Source: Mucilaginibacter sp. PAMB04168 (lineage in GTDB: Bacteria > Bacteroidota > Bacteroidia > Sphingobacteriales > Sphingobacteriaceae). Taken from it: a stretch of DNA of 64,000 bases. Under the pieces are notes generated by a model. The model saw only the letters and a program-made list of their open reading frames with translations, did no database searches and was not told where the DNA came from. The translations under genes were made by a program, and so were the position numbers. Positions 17,591-25,531 of this stretch are shown here, piece after piece. Numbering within the stretch: the first letter of the stretch is position 1; each line of letters opens with the position of its first letter. The stretch spans positions 3,472,001 to 3,536,000 of the forward strand of contig NZ_CP155079.2 of the NCBI RefSeq assembly GCF_039634365.2. Reading direction: 5' to 3'.

Positions 17591-18124
17591 ATGAAATCAA
17601 TTGCAGTTCCAACAAGAGAACAAGTATCAACAGCAAATCAAGCACTATTTGACACCTTGACGAAAAATATAGGGACCGTACCAAATCTGTTCGCAGTCTA
17701 CGCGCACTCCGAAAATGCCTTAGGTACCTATTTAGTCTTATCCGGCGCTAAGACGTCTCTTAGGCCGAAAGAAAAAGAAGTTGTAAACCTGATTGTCAGC
17801 CAGGTAAACGGCTGTGAATATTGTCTGGCGGCACATACAGCCATTTCAAAAATGCAAGGTTTTACAGATGACCAAATTATAGAAATCCGTCGCGGCGAAA
17901 TCACCTTCGACCCTAAATTAGATGCACTGGTAAAAGTCACCAAAAGTATTGCAGAAAATAAAGGTCATGCTGACCCGCAACTGGTAGAAAACTTCTTTAC
18001 TGCGGGTTACAATGAAGGATCGCTTATCGATGTAGTTATAGTAGTTGGTGACAAAACCATCACCAATTATATTTTTGCCTTGACTGCAGTGCCCATAGAT
18101 TTTCCGGCAGCACCCGCGATTTAA
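17591..18124 (+). CDS. AhpD-like carboxymuconolactone decarboxylase family protein
   Basis: 177 aa, ATG start. The core E63-x11-C75-E-Y-C78-x3-H82 (KEVVNL, then NGCEYCLAAH) is the AhpD/CMD peroxidase-type active site, in which the CxxC pair and the histidine reduce hydroperoxides or pass electrons. Length and the single CMD domain are normal. It follows the DUF417 gene closely and ends before a strong terminator, so araC, DUF417 and this gene can form one oxidant-response unit. Partner reductant not identified; thiol-disulfide chemistry is inferred from the motif only. Confidence 0.88.
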   Translation: MKSIAVPTREQVSTANQALFDTLTKNIGTVPNLFAVYAHSENALGTYLVLSGAKTSLRPKEKEVVNLIVSQVNGCEYCLAAHTAISKMQGFTDDQIIEIRRGEITFDPKLDALVKVTKSIAENKGHADPQLVENFFTAGYNEGSLIDVVIVVGDKTITNYIFALTAVPIDFPAAPAI

Positions 18125-18139
18125 TGAATATAACATGTA

Positions 18140-18167
18140 AAGGCCTGTGCGAAATTGTACAGGCCTT
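18140..18167 (+). terminator. Terminator after the AhpD-like gene
   Basis: Inverted repeat AAGGCCTGT / ACAGGCCTT with a 10-nt spacer that can add two more pairs, 16 bases after the stop codon. It closes the unit that includes the DUF417 and AhpD-like genes. Confidence 0.7.
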
Positions 18168-18199
18168 ATTACTTAAAAAAACTTGTAATAATCCGGACA

Positions 18200-18541
18200 A
18201 TGACTCAAGATAACAAGATGATGGACTGGGGACAATACATTAAAGAATCATTTTTTGATGCTTGGGGGAAGAGTACTCCGGTAGACCTGTCGGACTACGC
18301 ATTTCTTTTCCAGCACCACTTTGATGTGTCAGCAATCGAATCACAAGTAATTAAAATGATTAGCGAAGCAGAAATTCCGGGGACGGCAGAGAGATACCAT
18401 AGAATTCGTCTCCGCAAATCGATTCAAATTTTTATAGATGTCATTTTAAATATATCCGATGATGGCAAACACATTAACAACAAAAATATTACGCATGCAA
18501 AACTGATCTTACAAAAAAGAGAAGATTGCATTTACGCCTGA
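18200..18541 (+). CDS. Hypothetical protein, 113 aa
   Basis: The ATG at 18200 is preferred to an upstream TTG at 18155 that lies inside the terminator stem. The product is a soluble, mixed-charge, probably helical protein (MTQDNKMMDWGQYIKESFFD...; a basic helix YHRIRLRKSIQIFIDVILNI near residues 64-83). No signal peptide, no membrane segment, and no family recognised. It ends 39 bases before the hydrolase-OsmC gene on the same strand and could be cotranscribed with it. Confidence 0.55.
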   Translation: MTQDNKMMDWGQYIKESFFDAWGKSTPVDLSDYAFLFQHHFDVSAIESQVIKMISEAEIPGTAERYHRIRLRKSIQIFIDVILNISDDGKHINNKNITHAKLILQKREDCIYA

Positions 18542-18580
18542 TAAGGAACAAGCAAGTGCAATAAAAATCCACCTCACATC

Positions 18581-19801
18581 ATGGAAAGCCAAAAACTAGA
18601 AATTATGAATGATAAGGGTTACAGACTGAACGCTTATCTTGATTTGCCGCCAAATGGACAGCCCGCGCATTATGCAATATTTGCCCATTGCTTCACTTGC
18701 AACATAAATCTTAATGCTGTCAGGCACATCAGCACTGCGCTTACAACTCACGGTTTTGGAGTCGTTCGTTTTGACTTCACAGGCCTTGGTAAGAGTGAAG
18801 GTACATTTTCAGAAAGTCATTTCTCTGCAAATATCAACGACCTGGTCGCCGTCTCTCAACATCTGAAAAAACATTATGCTGCGCCATCCCTTTTAGTGGG
18901 ACATTCTTTAGGCGGCGCTGCCGTAATTGCAGCAGCAGCAATGTTACCCGAGGTCAAAGCTGTAGCGACAATTGGCGCACCGGCAGGAGTCGATCATGTA
19001 AAAAAACATATCAGTGTCACGAACACCGACGAAACTGGTGGACCGGAGTGGGAGGTCAATATTGGCGGTCGCCCATTTAAGATCACAAAAACATTTCTTG
19101 AAGAAATGGAAAATGTTGATCTGAATGATATTCTTTCGCAACTGCATAAGGCAGTGCTTTTCTTACACGCGCCTGGTGATTCCATTGTGGGTATTGAAAA
19201 TGCTCAAAGTTTATATCACAGCGCAAGGCATCCTAAAAGTTTCGTGTCACTGGATGATGCGGATCATCTGCTGACAAAAAAAGCAGATAGCTTATATGCT
19301 GCTGAAATCATTGCTGCCTGGGCTTCCCGTTATATTCCGTTTGAGCCCAATAGAATGCTGGATACAGCAGGAGAACAGTTAGTAGGTCACCTTAATTTGC
19401 AGGAACACCGGTTCATGACTGCGCTGCAAACCGTAAGTCATTCATTAATTGCGGATGAACCCATAGAAATTGGAGGCGAAGACCTCGGTCCGTCACCGTA
19501 CGATTACCTAAGTGCAGCCCTGGCGGCATGTACAACGATGACGATCCGCTTATACGCGGCAAAGAAGGGATGGGATCTCAAAGACATCTATGTTTACACC
19601 ACCTATGCCCGTAAACACGAGGATGATATGACAAACGGAACGGGTGTGCCTAGCCATTTAGAAACTTTTTCAAAAAAGCTGCGGTTCGTTGGCAATCTGA
19701 ATGAAGCGCAAAAAGAGCGGCTACGGGAAATTGCAGCCAAATGTCCGGTTCACCAAACCCTAAGTTTGCCGGTTCAAATTGCAACATCATTACTCAGCTA
19801 A
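18581..19801 (+). CDS. Bifunctional alpha/beta-hydrolase / OsmC-family protein
   Basis: 406 aa, ATG start. Residues 1-252 form an alpha/beta-hydrolase with FAHCFTC (oxyanion side), elbow G107-H-S109-L-G-G, acid D200 (HAPGD) and H229 (DADHL). Residues 258-406 form an OsmC/Ohr-type domain with the two reactive cysteines C317 (AACTTM) and C388 (KCPVHQ). The fusion is a known architecture in Bacteroidota and Proteobacteria. OsmC proteins reduce organic hydroperoxides with two cysteines; the hydrolase half may free the acyl part. Its place after the AhpD-like gene fits a peroxide and reactive-electrophile defence role. A very strong terminator hairpin follows. Confidence 0.9.
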   Translation: MESQKLEIMNDKGYRLNAYLDLPPNGQPAHYAIFAHCFTCNINLNAVRHISTALTTHGFGVVRFDFTGLGKSEGTFSESHFSANINDLVAVSQHLKKHYAAPSLLVGHSLGGAAVIAAAAMLPEVKAVATIGAPAGVDHVKKHISVTNTDETGGPEWEVNIGGRPFKITKTFLEEMENVDLNDILSQLHKAVLFLHAPGDSIVGIENAQSLYHSARHPKSFVSLDDADHLLTKKADSLYAAEIIAAWASRYIPFEPNRMLDTAGEQLVGHLNLQEHRFMTALQTVSHSLIADEPIEIGGEDLGPSPYDYLSAALAACTTMTIRLYAAKKGWDLKDIYVYTTYARKHEDDMTNGTGVPSHLETFSKKLRFVGNLNEAQKERLREIAAKCPVHQTLSLPVQIATSLLS

Positions 19802-19810
19802 ATAATTTTA

Positions 19811-19850
19811 ACCATCAGTTCCCTGGCCGGAGGGCCAGGGAACTGATGGT
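19811..19850 (+). terminator. Strong 18-bp hairpin terminator
   Basis: Perfect 18-bp inverted repeat (ACCATCAGTTCCCTGGCC and its complement) with a GGAG loop, starting 10 bases after the hydrolase-OsmC stop codon. There is no long T-tract, but the stem is among the most stable in the window, so transcription end or mRNA 3' protection is likely. Confidence 0.65.
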
Positions 19851-20581
19851 GTTGATGCGCAAAACACTTCATCGGGAACTTTAGAGCAATGGTCGGAAAT
19901 CTCAACGTTTTTTGACCACCTTTTTCGTCGCGTTTTTAATTATTTGTAAGTTCAAACGGAAACCAAACATGTAAAATGTTTCATTAGAGGTTCAGGCTTG
20001 CAGGCTACATTGCACCTATCTATGGGGCCCAAGAGATCTTAAACCGGCTTCATAAACAGGCATGATAAAAGGAGGACAGTTAATCACGACTACTGAACCC
20101 GAAAATTACCCTCCGGCTATCTGGACGGTATATAAGGAAAGACATGATGCAGAATTTCCGAAACCAAGCCATTCGGCTTGATGCAGCTATGCGTAGACGG
20201 TACATCAATGCAGTCGGTTTTTGGAAGAATGCCGCACGCGGTTGTTGTAGATCAACAAAGGGTTATAACTGCTGATACAGATGTAATCATACTCTTTATC
20301 AGTGTGTCAATCGCTACCCACAAAATATGTGATTTGAAATTGACCTTTTGTCCGGAGTTAGCAATACCAATGACGTCTTTTACATCTATAATGCAGTGGG
20401 AAAAACGGAACTGTATGAAAGCTTCTTTCCATTGTAAATGTTCCATTCCTAATATATGCAGCTGGATTACCTATCAAATATCGTCCTTGAATTTGCCTGA
20501 TAGTAGTATTCTGCACTTCTTTTTAAAATAATTCAACTGTATATCAACAAGTTATGCCAACAAATCGAAATCGATCTAATT
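19851..20581. other. Gap without recognised gene
   Basis: About 730 bases. A 39-codon frame (ATG 20062) and a 117-codon frame (20178-20531) are present on the plus strand, and a 64-codon frame on the minus strand. None has a credible domain, composition or ribosome site, and they overlap each other. It may be decayed DNA upstream of the second tetR gene; I see no identifiable remnant. Confidence 0.45.
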
Positions 20582-20628
20582 ATTATTAAAACAGACTTGT
20601 CTGTTTTAATAATAATTGTTTACCTTTG
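20582..20628 (+). promoter_or_regulatory. Promoter and perfect operator of tetR copy 2
   Basis: Perfect palindrome with 15-bp arms (ATTATTAAAACAGAC / GTCTGTTTTAATAAT, 20582-20596 and 20599-20613) around a TT centre; its core is AAAACAGACTTGTCTGTTTT. Seven bases on is TACCTTTG (20621-20628), a perfect -7 box, and the ATG is four bases further, so the transcript is probably leaderless. This is the best copy of the site that recurs at five places between 14.9 and 21.2 kb. Confidence 0.75.
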
Positions 20629-20632
20629 ATTT

Positions 20633-21172
20633 ATGAAAAAGAGGTCAGGCAGAGAGGTAATCGTCATTACAGCGGCACGTTTGTTTTACAAACAAGGCTA
20701 CAGTAACACCGGCATTAATCAGATCATTAAAGAGTCCGGAGTTGTTAAGTCAACCTTTTATCAGATTTTCCGCTCAAAAGAAGACCTGCTGATCGCTTAT
20801 TTAGAATCTACAGGGGAACAGACTGTAGAGTCGCTCGCCGAAGTAATAAGAAAGCAGGAAACTCCGAAGGCAAAATTGTTAGCGGTTTTCGAATATTTGG
20901 AAGATCTGGTCCAAACGGAGGACTTCTATGGCTGCCATTTTCTAAATATGGTTTACGAATTGCCGGAAAATTCTGACAAGATCAGGGAGCAGGTGAAAAA
21001 ACAAAAGGATAATGTACGCAGGCTGTTTGCCGAAGCATTGGCACCTTTAGAAAATGAAGATCTGGCTGACGAAATTTATACGCTTTTTGAAGGGGCACTA
21101 ATCGGCCACAAGGTTCATCTGGATACCTGGCCGATAATTTCGGCCAGTAAAATAATTAAAAAGCTTCTTTAA
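20633..21172 (+). CDS. TetR/AcrR family transcriptional regulator (copy 2)
   Basis: 179 aa, ATG start set by the promoter 4 bases upstream. TetR HTH at about 8-53 (ITAARLFYKQGYSNTGINQI then IKESGVVKSTFYQIF) and the same C-terminal type as copy 1 (FYGCHFLNMVYELPEN, TLFEGALIGHKVHLDTWPI). The recognition helix region (GVVKST-YxxFR-KEDxL) is nearly identical in the two copies, so both can be expected to bind the same palindrome. Operators lie on both sides of the gene (20588-20607 and 21185-21204), so it probably represses itself and the hydrolase genes downstream. Confidence 0.9.
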   Translation: MKKRSGREVIVITAARLFYKQGYSNTGINQIIKESGVVKSTFYQIFRSKEDLLIAYLESTGEQTVESLAEVIRKQETPKAKLLAVFEYLEDLVQTEDFYGCHFLNMVYELPENSDKIREQVKKQKDNVRRLFAEALAPLENEDLADEIYTLFEGALIGHKVHLDTWPIISASKIIKKLL

Positions 21173-21184
21173 TTTGCTACTTTT

Positions 21185-21204
21185 AAAACAGAGTTGTCTG
21201 TTTT
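21185..21204 (+). promoter_or_regulatory. TetR-type operator before the tandem hydrolases
   Basis: AAAACAGAGTTGTCTGTTTT, one mismatch from the palindrome in front of tetR copy 2. It lies 13 bases after the tetR stop codon and 29 bases before the ATG of the first hydrolase, so the hydrolase pair probably has its own repressed promoter. Confidence 0.65.
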
Positions 21205-21232
21205 ATATATAATTTTTATTTACCAAGATCAT

Positions 21233-22141
21233 ATGAAAAATAACACAGTAAATTATAGGAATGTAAACATCGACGGAATCAACATTTTCTACCGGGTAGC
21301 GGGAGACGTATCAAAAAAACACATCCTGCTATTGAATGGGGTGCCTAATGCGTCCAGCGCCTTCCAGGAACTGATGAATGACCTGAAAGATGATTACTAC
21401 CTGGTGGCTCCTGATTGCCCGGGTTTTGGTAACAGCGATAGCCCAAGTCCGTCTGTTTATGATTATACCTTTGATAATCTATCAAAAACGATAGAGAAGT
21501 TCATAGTTGGAATCGGCCTGGAACACCCCGCGGTGTACGCGTTAGGTTATGGAGGTCCGTTAACCTTCCGGATCGCTACCCGCACACCCGGTTTATTCAG
21601 CGATTACATATTGCAAAATTCAAATGCCTATGAAGAAGGACTCGGCCCTGCAATGCGAGATGCAGCGCCGTACCTGGAAGATCGGAATGAAGAAACCACC
21701 AGCCTGGTAAAACCTTTATTGACACTGGAGGGCATAAAATTATTTTACCTGCATGGTGCAAAGGATCTCACCCAGATCAACCCAGATCACTATTACAACG
21801 CGCTGTATTACCTGAACCGCCCAGGACAGGAGGAAATACAATTAGATCTGCTATATAATTACCGTACGAACATAGCGGAATATCCAAACTGGCAAAAATG
21901 GTTAAAAGATACGCAACCCCGTTTATTACTCGTATGGGGTAAAAATGATGCGTTTTTTCCGCTTTCAGCAGCTGAAGCGATCAAGAAAGATGTGCCATCA
22001 GCAGCGTTGCATGTGTATGATACCAGCCACCTTGCATTAGAAGAACATCATTCGGAAATAGCAGAAACTATAAAAATCTTTTTAGGAGTTCAAAATCAGA
22101 AATCAGTCGAGCAAAGCTGTCTGCTTTCAAAAATTCAATAA
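21233..22141 (+). CDS. Epoxide-hydrolase-like protein lacking the nucleophile
   Basis: 302 aa. ATG 21233 is chosen; the frame extends to a TTG inside the operator, which is not credible. It aligns without gaps over the first 130 residues with the next gene (residues 1-289). In that paralogue the haloalkane-dehalogenase/epoxide-hydrolase nucleophile is D105 (VFDYG); here the same position is G105 (ALGYGG). The oxyanion motif HGFP (H35) is NGVP (N35). The charge-relay acid (D239, WGKNDAFF) and histidine (H266, DTSHLALEEH) are kept. It therefore cannot form the usual alkyl-enzyme ester and is probably a non-catalytic or altered partner of the intact paralogue 17 bases downstream. Expression is probably controlled by the TetR-type operator at 21185. 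Confidence 0.8.
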   Translation: MKNNTVNYRNVNIDGINIFYRVAGDVSKKHILLLNGVPNASSAFQELMNDLKDDYYLVAPDCPGFGNSDSPSPSVYDYTFDNLSKTIEKFIVGIGLEHPAVYALGYGGPLTFRIATRTPGLFSDYILQNSNAYEEGLGPAMRDAAPYLEDRNEETTSLVKPLLTLEGIKLFYLHGAKDLTQINPDHYYNALYYLNRPGQEEIQLDLLYNYRTNIAEYPNWQKWLKDTQPRLLLVWGKNDAFFPLSAAEAIKKDVPSAALHVYDTSHLALEEHHSEIAETIKIFLGVQNQKSVEQSCLLSKIQ

Positions 22142-22158
22142 AACTAATCCATAACATC

Positions 22159-23028
22159 ATGAAAACACAACCAGTAAAGTATCAGAAAACAAAAGTTGAA
22201 GACCTAGAAATTTTTTACCGGGAATCAGGTCCGGCAGAGGCACCCACCGTATTGTTATTACATGGGTTTCCAACATCCTCACATATGTACAGGAACCTCA
22301 TACCCTTGTTAAGTGAAGAGTACCATGTGATCGCGCCAGATCTTCCTGGCTTTGGTTTTACAGACGCACCAAAAAATACCGACTTTACCTATACTTTTGA
22401 TAACCTGACTAAATATATACAAGGCTTGATCGACCAATTGGGGTTAAAAAGATTCGCGCTTCAAGTATTTGATTATGGCGCTCCGGTGGGTTATCGCTTA
22501 GCAGTCGCCAACCCGGAAAAGATCACCGGCATTATCAGCCAGAACGGGAATGCCTACGTGGAAGGGTTAAGTGAAGGCTGGAACCCTATTCAAAAATACT
22601 GGGCGGAACCGACCGAAGAAAACCGGAATAACCTGCGCGGCTTTTGTGATTTTGGAACCACCCAATGGCAGTATTTAAGCGGCGTAAGTGATCCTACCCT
22701 TGTTGCACCAGAATCTTACACCTTAGACCAATATTTCCTTGACCGGGAAGGTAATGTGGATATCCAGCTGGACCTTTTTAAAGATTACGCGAGTAACGTA
22801 GCATTATATCCAACATTTCATGATTACTTCCGGAAAAATCAACCAGCCTTTTTAGCGGCCTGGGGCGATAAGGATCCGTTTTTCTTACCTCCCGGTGCGG
22901 AAGCCTTTAAGCGTGATCTGCCAAATGCAAAAGTAAAGTTCTTTGATACAGGCCATTTCGCGCTGGAAACGCATGTAAATGAGATCGGATCTGAAATATT
23001 AGAATTCTTGGCTACACTACCGGCTTAA
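22159..23028 (+). CDS. Alpha/beta-hydrolase, haloalkane dehalogenase/epoxide hydrolase type
   Basis: 289 aa, ATG start. Residues 33-36 LHGF(P) form the oxyanion hole; the nucleophile is D105 (QVFDYGAP), the acid D239 (WGDKDPFF) and the base H266 (DTGHFALETH), a complete set for hydrolysis through an aspartyl ester. No signal peptide, so cytoplasmic. It follows its nucleophile-less paralogue in the same operon and precedes a terminator. A 3' fragment of a third, very similar copy is at 27059-27394. Substrate may be a halide, epoxide or another electrophile; the TetR-controlled setting near thiol-redox genes fits a detoxification role, but this is inference. Confidence 0.88.
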   Translation: MKTQPVKYQKTKVEDLEIFYRESGPAEAPTVLLLHGFPTSSHMYRNLIPLLSEEYHVIAPDLPGFGFTDAPKNTDFTYTFDNLTKYIQGLIDQLGLKRFALQVFDYGAPVGYRLAVANPEKITGIISQNGNAYVEGLSEGWNPIQKYWAEPTEENRNNLRGFCDFGTTQWQYLSGVSDPTLVAPESYTLDQYFLDREGNVDIQLDLFKDYASNVALYPTFHDYFRKNQPAFLAAWGDKDPFFLPPGAEAFKRDLPNAKVKFFDTGHFALETHVNEIGSEILEFLATLPA

Positions 23029-23041
23029 TATATTGACCGAC

Positions 23042-23077
23042 AAAATGTAAAGCAGCCGAAAGGTTGTTTTACATTTT
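23042..23077 (+). terminator. Terminator after the tandem hydrolases
   Basis: 16-bp stem (AAAATGTAAAGCAGCC / GGTTGTTTTACATTTT, two G-U pairs) closed by a GAAA tetraloop, 13 bases after the stop codon. It separates the hydrolase unit from the MFS-egtD operon. Confidence 0.75.
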
Positions 23078-23250
23078 AAGCTTAATAGAAAGAGGAACTG
23101 GAGAACAAAAAAGAGTAAGAAAATGGCTTGATCTGCTAGCGATTATTTTCCGGGCGGGGCTTTGTTTGCAAAACCTGAGAAATGTATCGTGTGGACAATC
23201 ATCATTAAACGGCATTGTAAGGAAAGGGCTCCGGTTAATAAAGTGTAAAA

Positions 23251-24477
23251 ATGAAAGAGCATAAAAGTTTTATCAATAACAATACACGCGCAATAATTGG
23301 GATAATCCTCGTGGCGCTGGCATTGAGACCCTCTTTGGTGTCGATAGGGCCTAGTCTTGCCAGTATAAAAGGGTATTTTGGTTTATCCCACGCTTCAGCC
23401 GCGCTGTTAATATCAATACCCGACCTGCTCATGGGTGTCCTTGCATTAACGATCCCCTGGCTTGTCAATAAAATGGGAAGGAACCCACTCATTATAGGCT
23501 CTTTGGTCGTGATTGCCGTTTCTACTCTTGCAAGGGCTTACAGTAATAATTTAACGACTTTATTACTTACAACGGTAGGTATTGGTACTGGCATTGCTAT
23601 AGCAGGCGCCTTGTTGAGTGGGTTTGTAAAAGCAAACTTCCCGGCAAAAGCCGCACTCGTGATGGGCATTTATTCAACTTCATTATCCCTTGGCAGTACC
23701 CTATCGGCGGTGGCAACCGCGCCTATTCTCAAGTTGACCAATAGCTGGCGTGAAGCGACAGGGATCTGGGCACTTCCTGCATTGTTCGGACTGATTGCAT
23801 GGCTATTTGTTTACGCTAAAGAAAGTAAACTTCCTGAAATCCCGCGGGATCCGGGATGCTCAAAAATACCATGGAAAAACGGTATGGCATGGCGTATCGC
23901 CTTGTTCTTTGCCTGTGTGAATTTCCTATTTTACTCTTTGCTGGCCTGGACGGCAACGCTGTATATCGAACACGGTATGTCCATCAATTCGGCAGGTTAC
24001 ATATTAGGATGTTTTACCTTCTTTTTTATGCTGTCCAGCCCCATATTCGGCGCGCTCAGCAAATCCGTCGACCGGCGCGGCTGGTTAGTGGCTAGTTCTG
24101 CAATAGCGCTTTCAGGGTTGTTAATGATCGCATTTAACCCGGGATTTGCGCCCTTTGTGATGATAGCGATTATGGCCTTTGGGCTGGGTGGAACTTTTAC
24201 GCTAGGCATGACACTTCCTTTGGATAATACCAATCATCCTGACGAAACGAACGCCTGGACCGCATTTGTGCTGACGATCGGATACTTACTAGCAAGCTGC
24301 GGCCCGTTGTTACTTGGAAAATTGCGTGACCTGACAGGTGGCTTCCAGGTGCCTATGTTAACTCTCGTTGTTATTGCGACCGCTATGTTACTCCTTGGGT
24401 TGACCTTAAAACCTAAGCCGATCAACAATGAAGATGAAGAAAAACTTCTCCAGGAGATTCGGGAGCTCTTGGACTAA
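23251..24477 (+). CDS. MFS transporter, CynX/NimT family
   Basis: 408 aa, ATG start, about 12 hydrophobic segments. The N-terminal block (ALRPSLVSIGPSLASIKGYF) and the loop NKMGRNPLIIG after TM2 are typical of the CynX/YycB/NimT cyanate-permease-like group of the major facilitator superfamily. The hydrophilic acidic tail (NNEDEEKLLQEIRELLD) is cytoplasmic. It opens an apparent operon with egtD (34 bases), a TMEM175-type gene and an SDR gene. Members of this group move small anions or nitroimidazoles, mostly as exporters. The egtD neighbour makes transport of histidine- or thiol-derived compounds conceivable, but nothing in the sequence proves it. Confidence 0.85.
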   Translation: MKEHKSFINNNTRAIIGIILVALALRPSLVSIGPSLASIKGYFGLSHASAALLISIPDLLMGVLALTIPWLVNKMGRNPLIIGSLVVIAVSTLARAYSNNLTTLLLTTVGIGTGIAIAGALLSGFVKANFPAKAALVMGIYSTSLSLGSTLSAVATAPILKLTNSWREATGIWALPALFGLIAWLFVYAKESKLPEIPRDPGCSKIPWKNGMAWRIALFFACVNFLFYSLLAWTATLYIEHGMSINSAGYILGCFTFFFMLSSPIFGALSKSVDRRGWLVASSAIALSGLLMIAFNPGFAPFVMIAIMAFGLGGTFTLGMTLPLDNTNHPDETNAWTAFVLTIGYLLASCGPLLLGKLRDLTGGFQVPMLTLVVIATAMLLLGLTLKPKPINNEDEEKLLQEIRELLD

Positions 24478-24511
24478 TACAGCATTATATTGAATTGTCT
24501 TTAATAATACA

Positions 24512-25522
24512 ATGGAACCGAATACACTTAATGACATACAGTTAAAACAAGATCAGTTAGTTAAGATAGGAATACCTGAATTTTGCGGGGATATATTAGA
24601 GGGTCTAACCTCAACTCAAAAGCGGTTACCATCAAAATACTTTTATGATGACGAAGGTGACGAGCTTTTTCAGAAGATCATGAACTGCGAGGAATATTAT
24701 CCGTTCAAATGTGAGCTGGAGATATTCACGCAAAAAACCGCTGAGTTAGCCGAGGTAATTATGGCACCAGGTAAAGCATTTGACCTGATCGAACTCGGAG
24801 CCGGCGATTGTACCAAATCTGTGCATTTACTACGGTATCTGGCCGATATGGGCGCAAATTTCAAATATGTGCCTATCGATATCTCAAAAAACATCATACA
24901 ATTTCTAGGTCGTTATTTGCCGGAAGCGGTCCCAGGTTTGGAGGTGAAAGGTATGAACGGGGACTATTTTGATATGTTAGAAAAAGCCGGAGAGCTTTCA
25001 TCAAACAGGAAAGTGGTCTTATTCTTGGGCTCCAACCTTGGGAATATGCCACCGGGAGAAGCAACGAATTTCTGCCGGGAATTGCGGGGACATTTGAAAC
25101 CAGGTGATCTTGCAATAATTGGCTTGGACCTTAAAAAGAGCCCTAAAACCGTTTTGGCTGCCTATAACGATAAAGGCGGAATCACCCGTGCCTTTAATCT
25201 TAATCTTCTAAAACGGATCAACAGGGAACTCAATGCCGATTTTGACCTTTCATGTTTCGAGCACTATCCTTTTTATGATCCTGAAACCGGTAGTTGCAAA
25301 AGTTATCTGATCAGCCTGACCGACCAGCAAGTAACGATGAAAATTGCGACCGGCCCGGTCACCGTCACATTTGCTAAGGATGAACAAATATTTACAGAAA
25401 TATCTCAAAAATACAGCATTGACGAGGTTAGACAACTGGGAAACCAAGCCTCCTTTAAAACAGTAGCAAGCTTCACAGATCAAAAAAACTGGTTTGTAAA
25501 TGCGATATGGAAAGCAATTTAA
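24512..25522 (+). CDS. egtD: EgtD, L-histidine N-alpha-methyltransferase
   Basis: 336 aa, ATG start. The N-terminal segment LPSKYFYDDEGDELFQKI and EEYYPFKCELEI is the EgtD histidine-binding lead-in. The SAM motif ELGAGDCTKS is at 94-103. The DUF2260/Methyltransf_33 domain runs through SNLGNMPPGEA, the GDLAIIGLDLKKSP block, and AFNLNLLKRINRELNADF. EgtD trimethylates the histidine amino group with three SAM to give hercynine, the substrate of EgtB (13711-14898). Length is normal. The two genes are 10 kb apart and on opposite strands, unlike the compact actinobacterial egtABCDE cluster; the missing EgtE step can be done by other C-S lyases. Confidence 0.92.
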   Translation: MEPNTLNDIQLKQDQLVKIGIPEFCGDILEGLTSTQKRLPSKYFYDDEGDELFQKIMNCEEYYPFKCELEIFTQKTAELAEVIMAPGKAFDLIELGAGDCTKSVHLLRYLADMGANFKYVPIDISKNIIQFLGRYLPEAVPGLEVKGMNGDYFDMLEKAGELSSNRKVVLFLGSNLGNMPPGEATNFCRELRGHLKPGDLAIIGLDLKKSPKTVLAAYNDKGGITRAFNLNLLKRINRELNADFDLSCFEHYPFYDPETGSCKSYLISLTDQQVTMKIATGPVTVTFAKDEQIFTEISQKYSIDEVRQLGNQASFKTVASFTDQKNWFVNAIWKAI

Positions 25523-25531
25523 ATAACGATC

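Noticed and set aside
18155..18199. TTG start for the hypothetical gene at 18200
   Set aside because: It lies within the terminator stem-loop of the preceding gene and adds a leader (MYRPYYLKKLVII) without support; ATG 18200 is preferred.
20178..20531. 117-codon plus-strand frame upstream of tetR copy 2
   Set aside because: Odd composition, no family resemblance, no ribosome site, and frames on the other strand are equally open.
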